The notes beneath the pieces were generated by a model, which searched no databases, was not told where the DNA came from, and saw only the letters and a list, made by a program, of their open reading frames with translations. From the NCBI RefSeq assembly GCF_016698645.1, contig NZ_CP068047.1:372001-436000 (forward strand): a stretch of DNA of 64,000 nt, read 5' to 3'. Positions 1 to 8,129 of the stretch are shown here, in pieces (positions within the stretch are counted from its first letter, which is position 1; each line of letters starts with the position of its first letter). The stretch is from Devosia oryziradicis. GTDB lineage: Bacteria; Pseudomonadota; Alphaproteobacteria; Rhizobiales; Devosiaceae. Position numbers and translations under genes: made by a program.

Positions 1-1290
1 TCGGTGCGCACCCGCGAGGATCGGCGGCAGGACATTGCCATCTGGGGCCAGCTCGAAGCGCGCCTGCAGAATCCGGACCTCTTGATCCTGGCCGGGTTGA
101 ACGAAGATGTGTGGCCAGAAGTGGCCGATCCGGGCCCCTGGCTCAGCCGCGGCATGCGGCTGGCGGCGGGGCTTGAGCCGCCCGAGCGGCGCCAGGGCCA
201 GGCGGCGCATGATTTCGCCCAGACTTTGGGCAATGAGCAGGTCATCGTCGCCTATGCCGGTCGCGTCGGGACCAGCCCGGCCCAACCGTCGCGGCTGTTG
301 CAGCGGCTCGAAGCCTATGCCGGCCAGGGACTGGCGGCGAACTGGCGCAAGCGCGGCGAAGACTGGGTGAGCCTCGCCCGGCGCCTCGATGCCGTTGACG
401 CCACGCAGCCGGCGCCGCGCCCCGCACCCAATCCGCCTTCCGACGTCCGGCCGCGGAAACTGTCGGTGACGCAGATCGAGACGCTGATGCGCTCGCCTTA
501 TGACATCTACGCCAAGGAAGTGCTGCGGCTCAGTCGCATCGATCCACTGGGCGAAACCGCCGATGCGCGCGAGCGCGGCAATACCGTCCATGAAGTGCTC
601 GGTCGCTTCGTCGAGGAGGGCCATGACGTGATGGCGCCCGACGCCATGGACGTGCTGCAGCGGCTGGCCGTCGAGGAATTCGGCAAGCTCCATGTCAGTG
701 CCGAGCTGCGCGCCATCTGGCTGCGACGCTTCGAAACGGCGGCGCGGCAGTTCCTCGATTTCGAGCAGGACCGCAATGCCGGCGTGCGCAAGCGCCATGC
801 CGAAATCAAGGGCAAGTGGGAATTGCCGATGGGCTTTACCCTGACCGGCCGGGCCGACCGGGTGGACGAAATGGTCGATGGCACGCTCGAGATCATGGAT
901 TTCAAGACCGGCTCGGTGCCCCAACCCGCCACTATGAAGGCATTCGAAGCGCCGCAACTGCTGCTCGAGGCGGCCATGGCCAAAGCCGGCGCCATGGCAG
1001 GCGTCGTGCCGGCGGACGCTTCGGCCCTCACCTATGTCAAGATCGGCCTCGGCCCCGATGCCTTCCAGCCCAAGCCGTTCAGCCTCGCCAGCGAGCACGA
1101 CGTCATGAGCGCCGCGCACGAAATCGAACGCCGCATGCAAAGCCACGTCGATTTCTTCCTGTTCCGCGACACGCCGATGCCGGCGCGCCTCCTGCCGCTC
1201 AAGACGCAGCGGTTTCCCGGTCCGTACGACCACCTCTCGCGCATGGCCGAGTGGACGGCAGTCGACGACGACGAGGAGGACCTGTGGTGA
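1..1290 (+). CDS. addB: AddB, helicase/nuclease subunit of AddAB (3' part, 5' end outside window)
   Basis: About 430 C-terminal residues of the AddB subunit, which with AddA processes DNA double-strand ends for RecA loading. The reading frame is open to base 1, so the start lies upstream. The visible part holds the end of the inactivated helicase-like region (LILAGLNEDVWP, near the start) and the C-terminal RecB-type PD-(D/E)XK nuclease domain. The nuclease domain begins at LSVTQIETLMRSPYDIYAKE, and its core is GRADRVDEM followed by EIMDFKTG (Asp and Lys of the active site). The stop codon overlaps the GTG of addA by 4 nt (GTGA), so the two are translationally coupled. Confidence 0.93.
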   Translation, partial: SVRTREDRRQDIAIWGQLEARLQNPDLLILAGLNEDVWPEVADPGPWLSRGMRLAAGLEPPERRQGQAAHDFAQTLGNEQVIVAYAGRVGTSPAQPSRLLQRLEAYAGQGLAANWRKRGEDWVSLARRLDAVDATQPAPRPAPNPPSDVRPRKLSVTQIETLMRSPYDIYAKEVLRLSRIDPLGETADARERGNTVHEVLGRFVEEGHDVMAPDAMDVLQRLAVEEFGKLHVSAELRAIWLRRFETAARQFLDFEQDRNAGVRKRHAEIKGKWELPMGFTLTGRADRVDEMVDGTLEIMDFKTGSVPQPATMKAFEAPQLLLEAAMAKAGAMAGVVPADASALTYVKIGLGPDAFQPKPFSLASEHDVMSAAHEIERRMQSHVDFFLFRDTPMPARLLPLKTQRFPGPYDHLSRMAEWTAVDDDEEDLW

Positions 1291-4200
1291 GCGATCGCGG
1301 CAAGCTCGTCATCCCCTCGACCACCCGGCGCTACCAGGCGACGGCGGCCGATCCGCGCCGCTCGATTTGGGTGGGCGCCAATGCCGGCTCGGGCAAGACC
1401 TTCGTGCTGACCCAGCGCGTGCTGCGCCTGCTGCTGACCGGGGTCAATCCGCAGTCGATCCTCTGCCTGACCTATACCAAGGCGGCCGCCGCAGAGATGC
1501 GGGCCCGTGTTGCAAAGAGCCTCGCAGAATGGGCGGTGATGCCGCAGGTCGAGCTGGCCAAGACCCTGCGGGAGATCGAAGGCAGCCGCGTCGACGACGC
1601 GCTGGTCGAGCGAGCGCGCACACTGTTTGCCCGGGCGCTCGAAACCCCCGGCGGGCTCAAGATCGTCACGATCCACGCCTTCTGCGAGTCGGTGTTGCAC
1701 CGCTTTCCGCTCGAAGCCGGCGTGCCGTTCGACTTCGAGGTGATCGAGGATGACGAGCGCGCCACGCTCATCCGGGCGGCCCGCGAGGCGGTGCTGGCCG
1801 AAGGCCTGCGCGGCGCTGCCGGGGCGTCGGCGGTCGAGACGCTGTTCGACCGGCTGAGCAATTTCCAGATCGAGGAAGCGATCGATATCGCCCTCAGCGA
1901 CACCCGCCGCCTCAAGGCGGTGCTATCGGACACCAGCGCCGCCAAGGCGCGGCTGCGGGCGCTGGTCGGGGTCGGCAACACCGATTCCGCCACCTTGCGC
2001 CGGCAGCTGTCGAGCGACAGCCGGCTATCGGCGGACCTGCTGCGAGAGATCGTCCGCATCTTTGGCGGCGTGCCGGGCGGGCGGCGCTTCGTTGACCTCC
2101 TCGCCAAGATCGACCCGAGCCGCATGGGTGGCCAACAGCTGCGCACGGCCTTCGTCACCAATGAGGGCAAGCCGCGCGCCCTGCTCAACGCCACGCAGAA
2201 AGGGCAGCGGCCAGACCTGCAGGTCCTGCTCGAAGCCGAACAGGACCGCATCGTCGCCATTATCGATGCCATCGGCCGGGCCGAATTGGTGGAGCGCAGC
2301 GACGCGCTGCTCGACGTGGTGGCTGCCATTGTGGGGCGCTACGAGGCCGGCAAGCGGGCTCGTTCACGGCTCGACTTCGACGATCTGGTCGAGCGACTGG
2401 GTACGCTGTTCGAACGACCCGAGGCCGGCGCCTGGGTGCGCTACAAGCTCGATTCGGGCATCGACCATATCCTGGTCGATGAAAGCCAGGACACCAACCC
2501 GGAACAATGGCGGGTGGTGCGGGCCATCGGCGACGAGTTCTTTGCCAATGCAGCCGGCGCCACCCGGCCGCGCTCGCTGTTCGCGGTGGGCGACCAGAAG
2601 CAGTCGATCTATTCCTTCCAGGGCGCCGAACCCATTCTGTTCGATGAGACCGGCCGCGCCTTTGCCAAGGCCGCCCAGGCGGCCGGCATGCCGTTCGAGC
2701 GCGTGCCGCTGCATACCAGCTTCCGCACCCTGCCCGAAATCCTGGCCGCGGTGGACCTGGTGGCGGGCCTGCCGGACATGCCGGCGGCCTTGCTGGAAAC
2801 CGAGCCTGTGATCCACGAGGCAGCCCGCTTGCAGGTTGGCGGCAAGGTCACGCTATGGCCGCCGATCCAACAGGCTGCGGCCCCCACCGGTCTCGGCGCC
2901 TGGCCAACCGAACCGGCCTCGGGCGGCGTCGAGCAGACAGCGGCCCGCCAGGTGGCGGGGAGGATTGCGCGCGAAATCCGCGGCTGGATCGACGGTAAGC
3001 GGCCGCTGGCCAGCCGTGGCCGCACCATCGAGCCGAAAGACGTCATGGTGCTGGTGCAATCGCGCGGCGCGGTGTTCCAGGAAGTCATCCGCGCCCTGCG
3101 CAGGGAGAACCTGCCGACGCCCGGCGCCGACCGGCTCGATGTCGCCACTCATATTGCGGTGCTCGACCTCTTGGCGCTGTGCGATGTGCTGCTTAATCCG
3201 GCCGATGACCTGCAACTGGCGGCTTTGCTGCGCTCGCCCTTGTTCGATATCAGCGAGAACGATCTCTACGCGCTGGCCCAGCCGCGCGGCCAGTACCAGA
3301 CGCTATGGGATGCGCTGAAAGAAACCGCGCTGCCGCAGGGGCGCGACGCCCACGCCCGGCTGGCGCGCTGGCGCAAGGAGCTCGATTTCGAGCGTCCCTT
3401 CGAATTCCTCAGCCAGGTGCTCTATGCCGATGGCGGGCTGCGCCGCTTCCATGGCCGGCTCGGCGAGGAAGTCGACGACGTGCTGGCCGAGTTGATGGAG
3501 CTGGCGCTCAAGCACGAACAGAGCGAACAGCCCTCGTTGCAGGGCTTCGTCGCCGCCATGCGGCAGACCGAAATCTCGATCAAGCGCGAGCTGAGCGAGA
3601 CCGGCAACGGCGTGCGGGTGATGACGGTGCATGGCGCCAAGGGGCTGGAAGCGCCCATCGTCATTCTTGCCGACGCCGCCAGCAAGCCGCAGGGACGGCT
3701 GGTCAATAAACCCGTCTATGTGCTCGACCGCGCGCCCGGACCCCTGCTGGTGCATGCCTCGGGCCGGTCGCAGCATACGCCAGATAGCGTGCCGGTCCGC
3801 GACGCGGTGGAGGCCGCGTTGCTGCAGGAATATTGGCGCAAGCTCTATGTCGCCATGACCCGTGCCGAGGACGAGCTTTATGTCACCGGCGCGCTGACCC
3901 AGATCGGCAAGATCGACGGCACCTGGTACGAAAAGATCGACATGGCCCTGCGTCCACAGGCCGAGCGGGTCGCCAGCGAGGCCGGCGAGGAAATCGAGCT
4001 CATCTATCCGGCCGAGCGGCCACAGCCGCAGCCGGTAGGGAAGCTGACGCCATCGGCGGCCATGCGCCCGTCTCCATTGGTGCTCGGTTCCGTGCCCGCG
4101 CCGATCCGCCCCGCCATCCTGACCCCATCGACCGTCGGCACGCATGGCCGGCGCCACGGAGCGCTCGACACGGCGGCGGAGCAGTTGCGCGATGCCGATG

Positions 4201-4718
4201 CGGCCCGGCGCGAGGGGATCGCGCTCCATGCCTTGTTGCAGCATCTGCCGCGTTTCCCCGCGGCGGCCCGGATGGAAACGGCCAGGGCGGCGCTCACGGT
4301 GCTGCTGCCCGAGGACGCAGCGGGCCATGCCGGCATTGCGGCCAGGGCCGTCTCCATCCTGTCCCGTGACGAGCTGACGACCCTGTTCGGCCCCGACAGC
4401 CGGGCCGAGGTGCCGTTCCTGGTCGACATGATCAGGGATGGGGAAGATATTCGCCTGGCGGGCCGTATCGACCGGCTGGTCATTGACGACTCGGGGGTGT
4501 TGGTGGTGGACTACAAGTCCGACGCATCGGTGCCCGGGGGGCCGGGCGATGTGCCGGGGAACTATCTTACCCAGCTCGGATTATATGCGTTGGTTGCAGG
4601 TCAGCTTTTCCCCGGACGAACCGTGCGTGCGGCAATTTTGTGGACACGACTGGAATCATTGATGTTTCTGCCGCCGGATGTCCTGGCGGCGGGCACAAGG
4701 GGCTTCACCATGCGGTGA
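1287..4718 (+). CDS. addA: AddA, UvrD-type helicase/exonuclease subunit of AddAB
   Basis: 1143 residues, usual length for alphaproteobacterial AddA. Start chosen at the GTG overlapping the addB stop, 6 nt after a GAGGAGGA ribosome site; the open frame continues upstream inside addB but that part is a shadow. Walker A GANAGSGKT lies at residues 30-38, the Walker B region at VDESQDTN, and helicase motif III at GDQKQSIYSFQG; motif RVMTVHGAKGLE and YVAMTRAEDELY follow. The C-terminal RecB-like nuclease shows GRIDRLV and VVDYKS. It provides the motor and one of the two nucleases of the complex. It is followed by trxA after about 80 nt. Confidence 0.95.
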   Translation: MSDRGKLVIPSTTRRYQATAADPRRSIWVGANAGSGKTFVLTQRVLRLLLTGVNPQSILCLTYTKAAAAEMRARVAKSLAEWAVMPQVELAKTLREIEGSRVDDALVERARTLFARALETPGGLKIVTIHAFCESVLHRFPLEAGVPFDFEVIEDDERATLIRAAREAVLAEGLRGAAGASAVETLFDRLSNFQIEEAIDIALSDTRRLKAVLSDTSAAKARLRALVGVGNTDSATLRRQLSSDSRLSADLLREIVRIFGGVPGGRRFVDLLAKIDPSRMGGQQLRTAFVTNEGKPRALLNATQKGQRPDLQVLLEAEQDRIVAIIDAIGRAELVERSDALLDVVAAIVGRYEAGKRARSRLDFDDLVERLGTLFERPEAGAWVRYKLDSGIDHILVDESQDTNPEQWRVVRAIGDEFFANAAGATRPRSLFAVGDQKQSIYSFQGAEPILFDETGRAFAKAAQAAGMPFERVPLHTSFRTLPEILAAVDLVAGLPDMPAALLETEPVIHEAARLQVGGKVTLWPPIQQAAAPTGLGAWPTEPASGGVEQTAARQVAGRIAREIRGWIDGKRPLASRGRTIEPKDVMVLVQSRGAVFQEVIRALRRENLPTPGADRLDVATHIAVLDLLALCDVLLNPADDLQLAALLRSPLFDISENDLYALAQPRGQYQTLWDALKETALPQGRDAHARLARWRKELDFERPFEFLSQVLYADGGLRRFHGRLGEEVDDVLAELMELALKHEQSEQPSLQGFVAAMRQTEISIKRELSETGNGVRVMTVHGAKGLEAPIVILADAASKPQGRLVNKPVYVLDRAPGPLLVHASGRSQHTPDSVPVRDAVEAALLQEYWRKLYVAMTRAEDELYVTGALTQIGKIDGTWYEKIDMALRPQAERVASEAGEEIELIYPAERPQPQPVGKLTPSAAMRPSPLVLGSVPAPIRPAILTPSTVGTHGRRHGALDTAAEQLRDADAARREGIALHALLQHLPRFPAAARMETARAALTVLLPEDAAGHAGIAARAVSILSRDELTTLFGPDSRAEVPFLVDMIRDGEDIRLAGRIDRLVIDDSGVLVVDYKSDASVPGGPGDVPGNYLTQLGLYALVAGQLFPGRTVRAAILWTRLESLMFLPPDVLAAGTRGFTMR

Positions 4719-4797
4719 GTGTACTTGCCCCCAGGCTGGACTCTACCCAGCTTTAGGCGCACAGAGACCGCCGCTTTAACCCAGAAGGCAATAACCC

Positions 4798-5121
4798 ATG
4801 ACTACTCACGTTTCCGACGCCAATTTTGGCGAGGAAGTCCTTAACTCCAAAGAGCCCGTCCTCGTGGATTTCTGGGCGGAGTGGTGCGGGCCCTGCCGCG
4901 CGATCGCACCCCTGCTCGACGAGTTGAGCACCGAACTGGCCGGCAAGGTCAAGATCGTCAAGCTCAACGTCGATGACAATCCGAGCACGGCCAGCAAGTA
5001 TGGTGTCCGCTCCATTCCGACCATGATCCTGTTTAAGGGCGGCGAAGCCGCCGACATGAAGATCGGTGCCGGCACCCCCAAGGCGGGCCTCACCAAGTGG
5101 CTCGAAGGCCACGCCGCCTGA
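4798..5121 (+). CDS. trxA: Thioredoxin 1
   Basis: 107-residue cytoplasmic thioredoxin with the canonical WCGPC active site (residues 30-34 in FWAEWCGPC) and the cis-proline segment [13 protein letters not shown]. It reduces protein disulfides using electrons from thioredoxin reductase. The ATG follows an AAGG ribosome site. addA-trxA adjacency is common in this order. A strong terminator begins 21 nt after its stop. Confidence 0.96.
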   Translation: MTTHVSDANFGEEVLNSKEPVLVDFWAEWCGPCRAIAPLLDELSTELAGKVKIVKLNVDDNPSTASKYGVRSIPTMILFKGGEAADMKIGAGTPKAGLTKWLEGHAA

Positions 5122-5142
5122 GACCGGACAACGAATTTCCGA

Positions 5143-5177
5143 AACACCGCCGGAGCGATCCGGCGGTGTTTTTGTTT
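5143..5177 (+). terminator. Rho-independent terminator after trxA
   Basis: Perfect 12-bp stem (arms 5143-5154 and 5159-5170) with a GCGA loop, followed by TTTGTTTT. It sits just downstream of trxA and separates it from the second thioredoxin gene. Confidence 0.92.
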
Positions 5178-5190
5178 TGGGGTCTTCTAC

Positions 5191-5303
5191 CTCGCCCCTC
5201 AGGGGAGAGGTCGCCGCGTAGCGGCGGGTGAGGGGTGCGATGCCTCGGCTCGTGCCGTGAGGGTGAACCCCTCACCCCGCCCTCTCCCCTCAGGGGAGAG
5301 GGA
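5191..5303. repeat. Palindromic intergenic repeat, family A (copy 1, double unit)
   Basis: Two CTCTCCCC/GGGGAGAG hairpin units flank a GCCGCG-TA-GCGGCG-type stem; the same units recur at about 12856-13015, 13347-13392, 35845-35870 and 50309-50412. It fills most of the 307-bp gap between the two thioredoxin genes, in which no gene is seen. Such short palindromic repeats are common in Hyphomicrobiales intergenic DNA; function here unknown. Confidence 0.8.
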
Positions 5304-5428
5304 GCCTACGCGCAGCGCCTGAGCCGAAAAAGCAAACTCAATTCTGGCCACCCACAACATCTTGTATGCCTTCCCAAGCACACCGACTCTGGCTAGCATT
5401 CATCGTCTAATGCCGATGGAGGTGGGCA

Positions 5429-5752
5429 ATGGCCCTGCATGTAACCGACGCCAATTTTGCAACCGAGGTGCTGGCGTCTGACAAGCCAGTGCTGGTGGAT
5501 TTCTGGGCCGAGTGGTGCCCGCCCTGCAAGGCGATGGAACCGGCGATAAACGAGCTGGCCGAAACGCTGGCCGACAGCGTCAAGATCGTCAAGCTCGACG
5601 TGGACAGCAATCCGGGCATTACCGTGCAGTACAATGTCCGCTCCATGCCCACGCTGATGGTGTTCAAGAATGGCGAGCCGGTGGACCTGCGCGTCGGCGC
5701 CGGGCAGTCACGCGTTCAGCTGATCAAGTGGCTTGAGACGCACACCGCGTAA
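5429..5752 (+). CDS. Second thioredoxin with WCPPC active site
   Basis: 107 residues, closely similar along its whole length to the trxA product upstream (same HVTDANF start region, [38 protein letters not shown]). The active site is WCPPC rather than WCGPC, which in other thioredoxin-fold proteins changes redox potential and partner choice. It is separated from trxA by a terminator and a repeat, so it has its own transcript. Looks like a tandem duplication followed by divergence; the substrate is unknown. Confidence 0.93.
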   Translation: MALHVTDANFATEVLASDKPVLVDFWAEWCPPCKAMEPAINELAETLADSVKIVKLDVDSNPGITVQYNVRSMPTLMVFKNGEPVDLRVGAGQSRVQLIKWLETHTA

Positions 5753-5765
5753 GCGGGGCAAGCAA

Positions 5766-5789
5766 AAGGCGGGGATTGCTCCCCGCCTT
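5766..5789. terminator. Bidirectional terminator hairpin
   Basis: Perfect 10-bp stem AAGGCGGGGA / TCCCCGCCTT with TTGC loop. It lies between the WCPPC thioredoxin (plus) and the 25-residue peptide gene (minus), in a position to end both. On the minus strand it is followed by TTTTG. Confidence 0.7.
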
Positions 5790-5797
5790 GGTCTTCC

Positions 5798-5875
5798 TCA
5801 GCGGAGGAAGAGCACGATGATGATGATAAGCCAGATCGGCACGCCGAGAAGCCAAAGTCCAAGACCGCGTAGCAT
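5798..5875 (-). CDS. Tiny membrane peptide (25 residues)
   Basis: ATG with a well-placed ribosome site (AAAGGA, 7 nt upstream) and 25 codons before TGA. After a short N-terminus with one Arg, almost the whole peptide is one hydrophobic helix (GLWLLGVPIWL, then four Ile, VLFL) ending in Arg. It lies 21 nt downstream of the 298-residue membrane protein gene on the same strand, so probably the last gene of that transcript, ending at the 5766-5789 hairpin. It is reminiscent of the many very small stress-related membrane peptides of bacteria, but I cannot assign it to a family. Confidence 0.65.
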   Translation of the reverse strand: MLRGLGLWLLGVPIWLIIIIVLFLR

Positions 5876-5896
5876 GGTTGTTTCCTTTCTGACCGG

Positions 5897-6793
5897 TTAG
5901 AAGCGCTTGAAGACGCCGGCAAAGACGGTGTTTTCGTCGCGGTGGTTGCCGCCCTTCTGGGCCGCCCAATAGGCGCCGATGGCCGAGACCAGCAGCGAGG
6001 CTGCCAGGAGGAATGCGCCGATGATGGCGGTGTTGCGGGCGATGCGGGCCGCTACCAGAGCCTGCTGGCGGGCAGCCTCGACATTCGCAATCGTCTGGTC
6101 GACACGCGCCTGGGCCTCTTCCGGAGCAAGGCCGGTATTGGCGGCCACCACACTGGCGAGATAGGTGCGGTCTTCCTCGGGTACCGTGCCGTCACCCAGG
6201 GCAGCCTGGGCAAAGATGCGGCTGGCTTCGCCGCGCGCCACTTCGCTGTCCGCAGCCGGCTGGGCCGAGCGGAACATGGTATCGACGAAGTAGGCATTGG
6301 GATCGACCGCATCGGCGGCGCCTTCAGCCACATTGGATGCTGCCACGGTGGCGGTGGAGGCCGCCGCGCCGACCGCATTGGCGGCAGCGCCGATACCACC
6401 CACGGCGATCACGGTGCCCAGGATGGCAGCGCCGGCCCAGACCAGCAGGCCATGGGCCCCGTCGCGCAGGTCGCTCTCGTCTTCATTGGCGTCGAAATAG
6501 CGGCGACGCAGGCGACCGGTCAGGTAACCGCCGGCCATGAAGCTCGAAATCTGCACCCAGAGGAACCAGGTCGCGGCCGCGATGCCGACAAAGATCGGAT
6601 TGGGAGAATCGCCATAGCCGAAATCGAGGAAGTTGAGTCCAACGGCGGAGCCAAAGCTGATCAGGACCAGGCTGATGGCTGAAGCCAGGACGATGCCGGC
6701 GATAATCGCAGGCCAATCCACATAGGAAGACTGGTCACGACCGGCGGCGGCTGAATTGGTGACGACAACGCCCGCAGGCGCATCAATGGTCAT
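5897..6793 (-). CDS. Uncharacterised membrane protein, 298 residues
   Basis: ATG preceded by AGGAGA at good spacing. Residues ~28-50 (AIIAGIVLASAISLVLISFG), ~65-90, ~115-138 and ~262-285 are hydrophobic membrane segments. Between the third and fourth is an Ala-rich loop and predicted helical stretch of about 120 residues. It resembles a family of rhizobial membrane proteins sometimes labelled 'PhnA-like' without functional support; I make no functional claim. It is flanked on the same strand by two tiny membrane peptide genes (5798-5875 and 6842-6916), suggesting a small membrane-associated transcript. Confidence 0.7.
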   Translation of the reverse strand: MTIDAPAGVVVTNSAAAGRDQSSYVDWPAIIAGIVLASAISLVLISFGSAVGLNFLDFGYGDSPNPIFVGIAAATWFLWVQISSFMAGGYLTGRLRRRYFDANEDESDLRDGAHGLLVWAGAAILGTVIAVGGIGAAANAVGAAASTATVAASNVAEGAADAVDPNAYFVDTMFRSAQPAADSEVARGEASRIFAQAALGDGTVPEEDRTYLASVVAANTGLAPEEAQARVDQTIANVEAARQQALVAARIARNTAIIGAFLLAASLLVSAIGAYWAAQKGGNHRDENTVFAGVFKRF

Positions 6794-6841
6794 GGAAGGA
6801 TCTCCTGAAGTTTAGGGGTGGGTGCTTGCCACGACCCAGGG

Positions 6842-6916
6842 TCAGGCAAGGCCGATGAACGACAGGATGGCCATGACGATGACGATGAGGCCGACGATAT
6901 AGATGATCGAGTTCAT
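6842..6916 (-). CDS. Tiny membrane peptide (24 residues)
   Basis: 24 codons from ATG to TGA coding an almost wholly hydrophobic helix (starts MNSIIYIVGLIVIV, ends SFIGLA). Upstream is AAGGCAT as a weak ribosome site. It precedes the 298-residue membrane protein gene by 48 nt on the same strand. Peptides of this composition and length occur widely in alphaproteobacteria without known function. Support is the regular composition, the start site and the context; no homology search was possible. Confidence 0.55.
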   Translation of the reverse strand: MNSIIYIVGLIVIVMAILSFIGLA

Positions 6917-7030
6917 GGGATTGATGCCTTCTTTTTTGTTGACGCAGTGCGCAGTCAACCGCTGCAAACGTGAATCGTTCCGAGGTTGCATCAATTTTGT
7001 GCACGTGCGCGTGAGCACTTGTGCGGCAAT

Positions 7031-7057
7031 GAAAAAGGCGGGGATCGCTCCCCGCCT
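7031..7057 (-). terminator. Terminator of the pyrimidine/ABC operon
   Basis: Perfect 9-bp GC stem (7036-7044 with 7049-7057) followed on the minus strand by TTTTTC. It lies about 50 nt beyond the stop of the substrate-binding protein gene and closes the long minus-strand unit that starts near 17.5 kb. Confidence 0.85.
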
Positions 7058-7108
7058 ATCACGCTGACAACCCCTGAAAACGGGGCGTTATGCTTTCGTC
7101 ATTTTCAC

Positions 7109-8101
7109 TTAGAGGCCATCGGTCACCGCATGGGTGAAGGCACCCTCCGGCGCCTTGGTGATGGCCGGATTATCGGGGGAAACGGCCGACAGCAGCGTAT
7201 CGACCGTCTGCTGGTAATCGGCTTCGTCGAGCGCGCCGGTCGAGCCTTCGGTCAGCTTATTGACCTCGGTCATCTGATAGAGCTGGTCTTCCAGCGTCAT
7301 GGCGCCAGTCGAGTCATTGTCCAGCACGATCTGGGCGGCTTCCTCGGCGTTGGCGCGGGCATATTCCCAGCCCTTCATCGAGGCGCGGACGAACTTGGTC
7401 ATCTTCTCGACGAAGGCCGGATCGGCGAGGTTTTCTTCCAGCACATAGAGGCCATCCTCGAGCATGCCGACGCCTTCGTCGCGGTAGTTGAACACCGTCA
7501 GCTCTTCGGGCGTGATGCCGGCCTTCAGCACCTGGCCATATTCGTTATAGGTCATAGTGGAGATGCAGGCGGCCTGCTTCTGGATCAGCGGGTCGACGTT
7601 GAAGGCCTGCTTGAGCACTTCCACGCCATCGGCGCCCCCTTCGGTCGAATAGCCCAGCTTGGCCATCCAGGCGTAGAACGGATACTCATTGCCGAAGAAC
7701 CAGACGCCCAGTGTCTTGCCCGGGAAATCAGCGGTGGTCTCGACACCGGCTTCCTTGAGGCAGGTCAGCAGCAGGCCCGAATTCTTGAACGGCTGGGCGA
7801 TATTGACCAGCGGCACGCCACGCTCGCGAGCGGCAAGGCCAGCAGCCATCCAGGTGGTAATGACATCGGCACCGCCGCCGGCGATCACCTGCTCAGGCGC
7901 AATATCGGGGCCGCCCGGCTTGATTTCTACGGTGAGGCCTTCTTCTTCGTAGAAGCCCTTGGCCTGGGCGACATAGTAGCCGGCGAACTGGGCCTGGGTG
8001 ACCCACTTGAGCTGCAGCGTCACGGTATCCTGGGCCCAGGCGCCGCCTACTGCCGCCATCGTCATTGCGCCTGCAAGGGCGCCGATCAGAAGTTTCTTCA
8101 T
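7109..8101 (-). CDS. ABC transporter substrate-binding protein, NMT1/THI5-like
   Basis: 330 residues from the ATG preceded by AGGGA; the first ~22 residues (MKKLLIGALAGAMTMA ... AWA) are a Sec signal peptide with cleavage near AWA-Q, so a periplasmic protein. The mature part begins with VTLQLKWVTQAQFAGYYVA and continues with GGADVITTWMAAG and MTYNEYG, typical of the NMT1/THI5 family that binds pyrimidine, thiamin-precursor or flavin-like ligands. It is the last gene of a minus-strand unit with two permeases, an ATPase and pyrimidine-catabolic enzymes, so the ligand is probably a pyrimidine or a degradation intermediate (inference). Confidence 0.88.
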   Translation of the reverse strand: MKKLLIGALAGAMTMAAVGGAWAQDTVTLQLKWVTQAQFAGYYVAQAKGFYEEEGLTVEIKPGGPDIAPEQVIAGGGADVITTWMAAGLAARERGVPLVNIAQPFKNSGLLLTCLKEAGVETTADFPGKTLGVWFFGNEYPFYAWMAKLGYSTEGGADGVEVLKQAFNVDPLIQKQAACISTMTYNEYGQVLKAGITPEELTVFNYRDEGVGMLEDGLYVLEENLADPAFVEKMTKFVRASMKGWEYARANAEEAAQIVLDNDSTGAMTLEDQLYQMTEVNKLTEGSTGALDEADYQQTVDTLLSAVSPDNPAITKAPEGAFTHAVTDGL

Positions 8102-8129
8102 TGCCGTTTTCCCTGAGTTTGGCATTGCC

